From contig CATXEA010000002.1 of assembly GCA_958367245.1 (NCBI GenBank), positions 168,466 to 232,465 on the forward strand: a DNA stretch of 64,000 nt. Direction: 5' to 3'. Position numbers and translations under genes: made by a program. Every line of letters begins with the position of its first letter. Position 1 is the first letter of the stretch. Below are positions 62,504 to 64,000 of the stretch, piece after piece. The notes beneath the pieces are model-generated. The model ran no database searches. It saw only the letters and a list, made by a program, of their open reading frames with translations, and was not told where the DNA came from. The DNA comes from an uncultured Blautia sp. Lineage in GTDB: Bacteria > Bacillota > Clostridia > Lachnospirales > Lachnospiraceae.

Positions 62504-63649
62504 TCACTTTTTATTTATCAGGCAAATCAGCTTCGCCGCATCCTCTGTCTGTCCCAGATATCCGTAAGTATTATTAAAAACCACTGCTCCGAGAAGGATC
62601 TGAGAATAGGAGCGGTGATTAAGATAATACTGGATACGGGTCAAAATCTCGTCCATAGTTTTTTCCAAAAATCCATACTCCGAAAGAATAGCAAGCGCTT
62701 CGTCCGTCGTTGTTCCCTCAAGGATTTTCTTTGCACACTCAAGGGGCGCTCCTGCACGGATTGCATTGGATGCGATAGTCTCCATTCTTGCATCTGCGCT
62801 GTGAGAATGGGTATTCATAATTCCTGCTGCAACTTTTATAAATTTCCCGATATGGGCTACAAAGAGGATTCCCTTTACTCCCATATCAATTGCCATGTCA
62901 ATCGTCTCTCCCACATAGTTGCTGCACTTAATATTCTTCTCATAGGGGAGATTCATATGCTCTCTGAGATAGTCAGCCCCATAATTTCCCGGTGTGGCAA
63001 GAATATACTCCTCTCCCTGGGCATGGCGCTGACGCATTTCCACACGGATGCTCTCAATCAGAGCAGCCTCGCTCATAGGCTCTACGATTCCCGAAGTTCC
63101 CAGAATCGAGATTCCTCCCACGATTCCCAGTCTTGGATTGAAAGTTTTTTTCGCTGCTTCCTCTCCATTTGGGACAAAAACAGTGATGGCAAGCCCGCCC
63201 TCGTAACCGTATTCCCGGCAGCTCTCTTCTGCTGCCTTCAAAATCATGGCTCTGGGAACCGGATTAATAGCTGCTTCTCCGATTTTCTGAGACAGCCCGG
63301 GCCTGGTCACCCTTCCTACTCCGATTCCTCCGTCAAGATGAATCCCTGCTTCTGCTCTTTTTTCTACTCTGGCAAAAATCAGAAGACCATTCGTAGTATC
63401 CGGATCGTCTCCCCCGTCCTTTCGAACTGCGCAGGTTACGGCGCTTTCCTCCTGTTTAATTTCCTCCAGATGCAGAGACAAGAGAATTCCCTTTGGAGTC
63501 ATTAATTCTACCGTTTCTATCTGTTTGCCTCCAAGGAGCATTTTCGCAGCTCCTTTGCAGGCTGCCGCTGCACAGGAACCTGTGGTATACCCGAATCTGA
63601 GTTTCTTATTCCCGCGGATGACATACAGGTCTTCCAGACCATTTCCCAT
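62504..63649 (-). CDS. cbiD: cobalt-precorrin-5B C1-methyltransferase
   Basis: Anaerobic-pathway methylase of 381 residues: LRFGYTTGSCAAAACKGAAK near the N-terminus, GLAITVFVPNGEEAAKKTFN and LGIVGGISILGTSGIVEPMS, CLFVAH-like ILFVAHIGKFIKVAAGIMN. First gene of the cbi operon behind the cobalamin riboswitch; GGAGAGAAGC precedes the ATG. Marker of the anaerobic (early cobalt) route. Confidence 0.97.
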   Translation of the reverse strand: MGNGLEDLYVIRGNKKLRFGYTTGSCAAAACKGAAKMLLGGKQIETVELMTPKGILLSLHLEEIKQEESAVTCAVRKDGGDDPDTTNGLLIFARVEKRAEAGIHLDGGIGVGRVTRPGLSQKIGEAAINPVPRAMILKAAEESCREYGYEGGLAITVFVPNGEEAAKKTFNPRLGIVGGISILGTSGIVEPMSEAALIESIRVEMRQRHAQGEEYILATPGNYGADYLREHMNLPYEKNIKCSNYVGETIDMAIDMGVKGILFVAHIGKFIKVAAGIMNTHSHSADARMETIASNAIRAGAPLECAKKILEGTTTDEALAILSEYGFLEKTMDEILTRIQYYLNHRSYSQILLGAVVFNNTYGYLGQTEDAAKLICLINKK

Positions 63650-63689
63650 GTTGCTTCTCTCCTTTGTTGAGATATTGTCTCTAAAATCG

Positions 63690-63725
63690 AAAAAAAGAGT
63701 TTTTGCCGGACAACAAAAACTCTTC
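63690..63725 (-). terminator. riboswitch terminator before cbiD
   Basis: Minus strand GAGTTTTTG/CAAAAACTC stem, loop TTGTCCGG, then TTTTTTT. It lies 40 bases upstream of the cbiD start and downstream of the cobalamin aptamer, so it can serve as the expression platform. Confidence 0.85.
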
Positions 63726-63783
63726 TAACTACATCTTTGGAAATCCCCCGGTTGCCGCAGGTTCTCTCCCTTCCCAAAAGAAC

Positions 63784-63856
63784 ATCCAGTATCTGGCTTT
63801 TACAGTAACGGACTTGCGAGGGACTTCCACCCTTCTTCCTGAAAATGCTCTTCTTT
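63784..63856 (-). promoter_or_regulatory. cobalamin riboswitch aptamer
   Basis: Minus strand carries GGGTGGAAGTCCC, GTCCGTTACTGTAA and AAGCCAGATACTGG, matching the conserved core (GGTGnAAnTCC, CCGCnnCTGTnA, AAGYCAG). The element is compact, like the shorter class II cobalamin aptamers. The bases between it and the terminator include GGGAAGGGAGAGAACCTGCGG and CCGGGGG, probably forming the regulatory helices. Cobalamin should switch the cbi operon off. Confidence 0.82.
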
Positions 63857-63877
63857 TATTTGTATTTTTCTTTCATC

Positions 63878-63906
63878 ATTATATATTTTCGGTTGTAAAA
63901 AGTCAA
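63878..63906 (-). promoter_or_regulatory. promoter of the cbi operon
   Basis: Minus-strand TTGACT (63901-63906), 17 bases, TATAAT (63878-63883), immediately upstream of the riboswitch. Confidence 0.7.
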
Positions 63907-64000
63907 CTGCTGCGCTCAAATTGTTATGTCCTGCTCCCTATTCACGTTACTGTTCAAGGGTCAGCTGGACTTAAGAAAACCGATGGTGTAGACTGATAAC
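63907..64000. other. window edge, no gene recognised
   Basis: The last 94 bases upstream of the cbi promoter contain no convincing gene end or start on either strand; an upstream gene may lie beyond the window. Confidence 0.4.

Noticed and set aside
63517..63777. 86-codon minus-strand frame over the start of cbiD
   Set aside because: It overlaps cbiD out of frame and the riboswitch terminator.
63703..63996. 97-codon plus-strand frame at the right edge
   Set aside because: It runs antisense through the cobalamin riboswitch and promoter; low-complexity Phe-rich sequence.

Overview
This window looks like a chromosomal segment of an anaerobic gut Clostridium relative, most likely a Lachnospiraceae member (Blautia/Ruminococcus type). 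That placement is an inference from gene families and style: strong AGGAGG ribosome binding sites, sigma-A promoters, T-box, preQ1 and cobalamin leaders, acetate production by pta-ackA, and tetrapyrrole synthesis that runs to corrinoid/siroheme with no haem branch in view. Nearly every gene is on the minus strand. The plus-strand exceptions are tmcAL, a thioesterase, tRNA-Leu, aroC and a MocR-type regulator. I see no rRNA, CRISPR array, insertion sequence or prophage. Layout: 0-6 kb holds ackA (cut by the left edge), pta, divergent tmcAL, and a TrpXYZ-type ABC importer behind a T-box leader whose specifier codon reads TGG (Trp). 6-12.4 kb holds a sugar O-acetyltransferase, a Na/Pi cotransporter preceded by a 28-residue membrane peptide gene, a small secreted protein, an MFS transporter, and a preQ1-I riboswitch controlling a nucleoside hydrolase plus an ECF S-component, which reads as a queuosine/queuine salvage operon. 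12.4-18 kb is an accessory-looking stretch: an Rpn/PD-(D/E)XK protein, three GNAT acetyltransferases, a broken nucleoside phosphorylase, an alpha/beta hydrolase, an MccF-like S66 peptidase and an XRE membrane regulator. 18-26 kb holds an aminopeptidase P and an oppBCDF-oppA peptide importer. The binding protein appears circularly permuted: the segment that normally ends the protein sits right after the signal peptide. 26-35 kb is housekeeping: UPF0210/ACT pair, walJ, coaE, polA, a zinc-finger membrane protein, thioesterase and ftsH. 35-44 kb holds a Rieske flavoprotein, tRNA-Leu(CAA), a methyltransferase, lysA, a rhomboid-like protein that seems to lack catalytic residues, corA, aroC and a lactonase. 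44-64 kb is a tetrapyrrole island. hemA-sirC-hemC-cobA/hemD-hemB-hemL makes uroporphyrinogen III and precorrin-2/sirohydrochlorin. A ten-gene cbi operon behind a cobalamin riboswitch (cbiD-F-G-H-JET-A-B-cobD-P-C) carries the anaerobic corrin pathway. Between them, divergent from hemA and convergent with cbiC, lies a MocR-type regulator whose usual PLP-binding lysine is arginine; repeated ACTGT/ACAGT boxes overlap the hemA promoter. Working together: peptide and tryptophan uptake, peptide breakdown and acetate formation fit an amino-acid/sugar-fermenting gut anaerobe. The riboswitches show tight feedback on two scarce cofactors, queuosine and cobalamin, and on tryptophan. No cbiL, cobaltochelatase (cbiK/cbiX) or cobU/S/T is present in the window.
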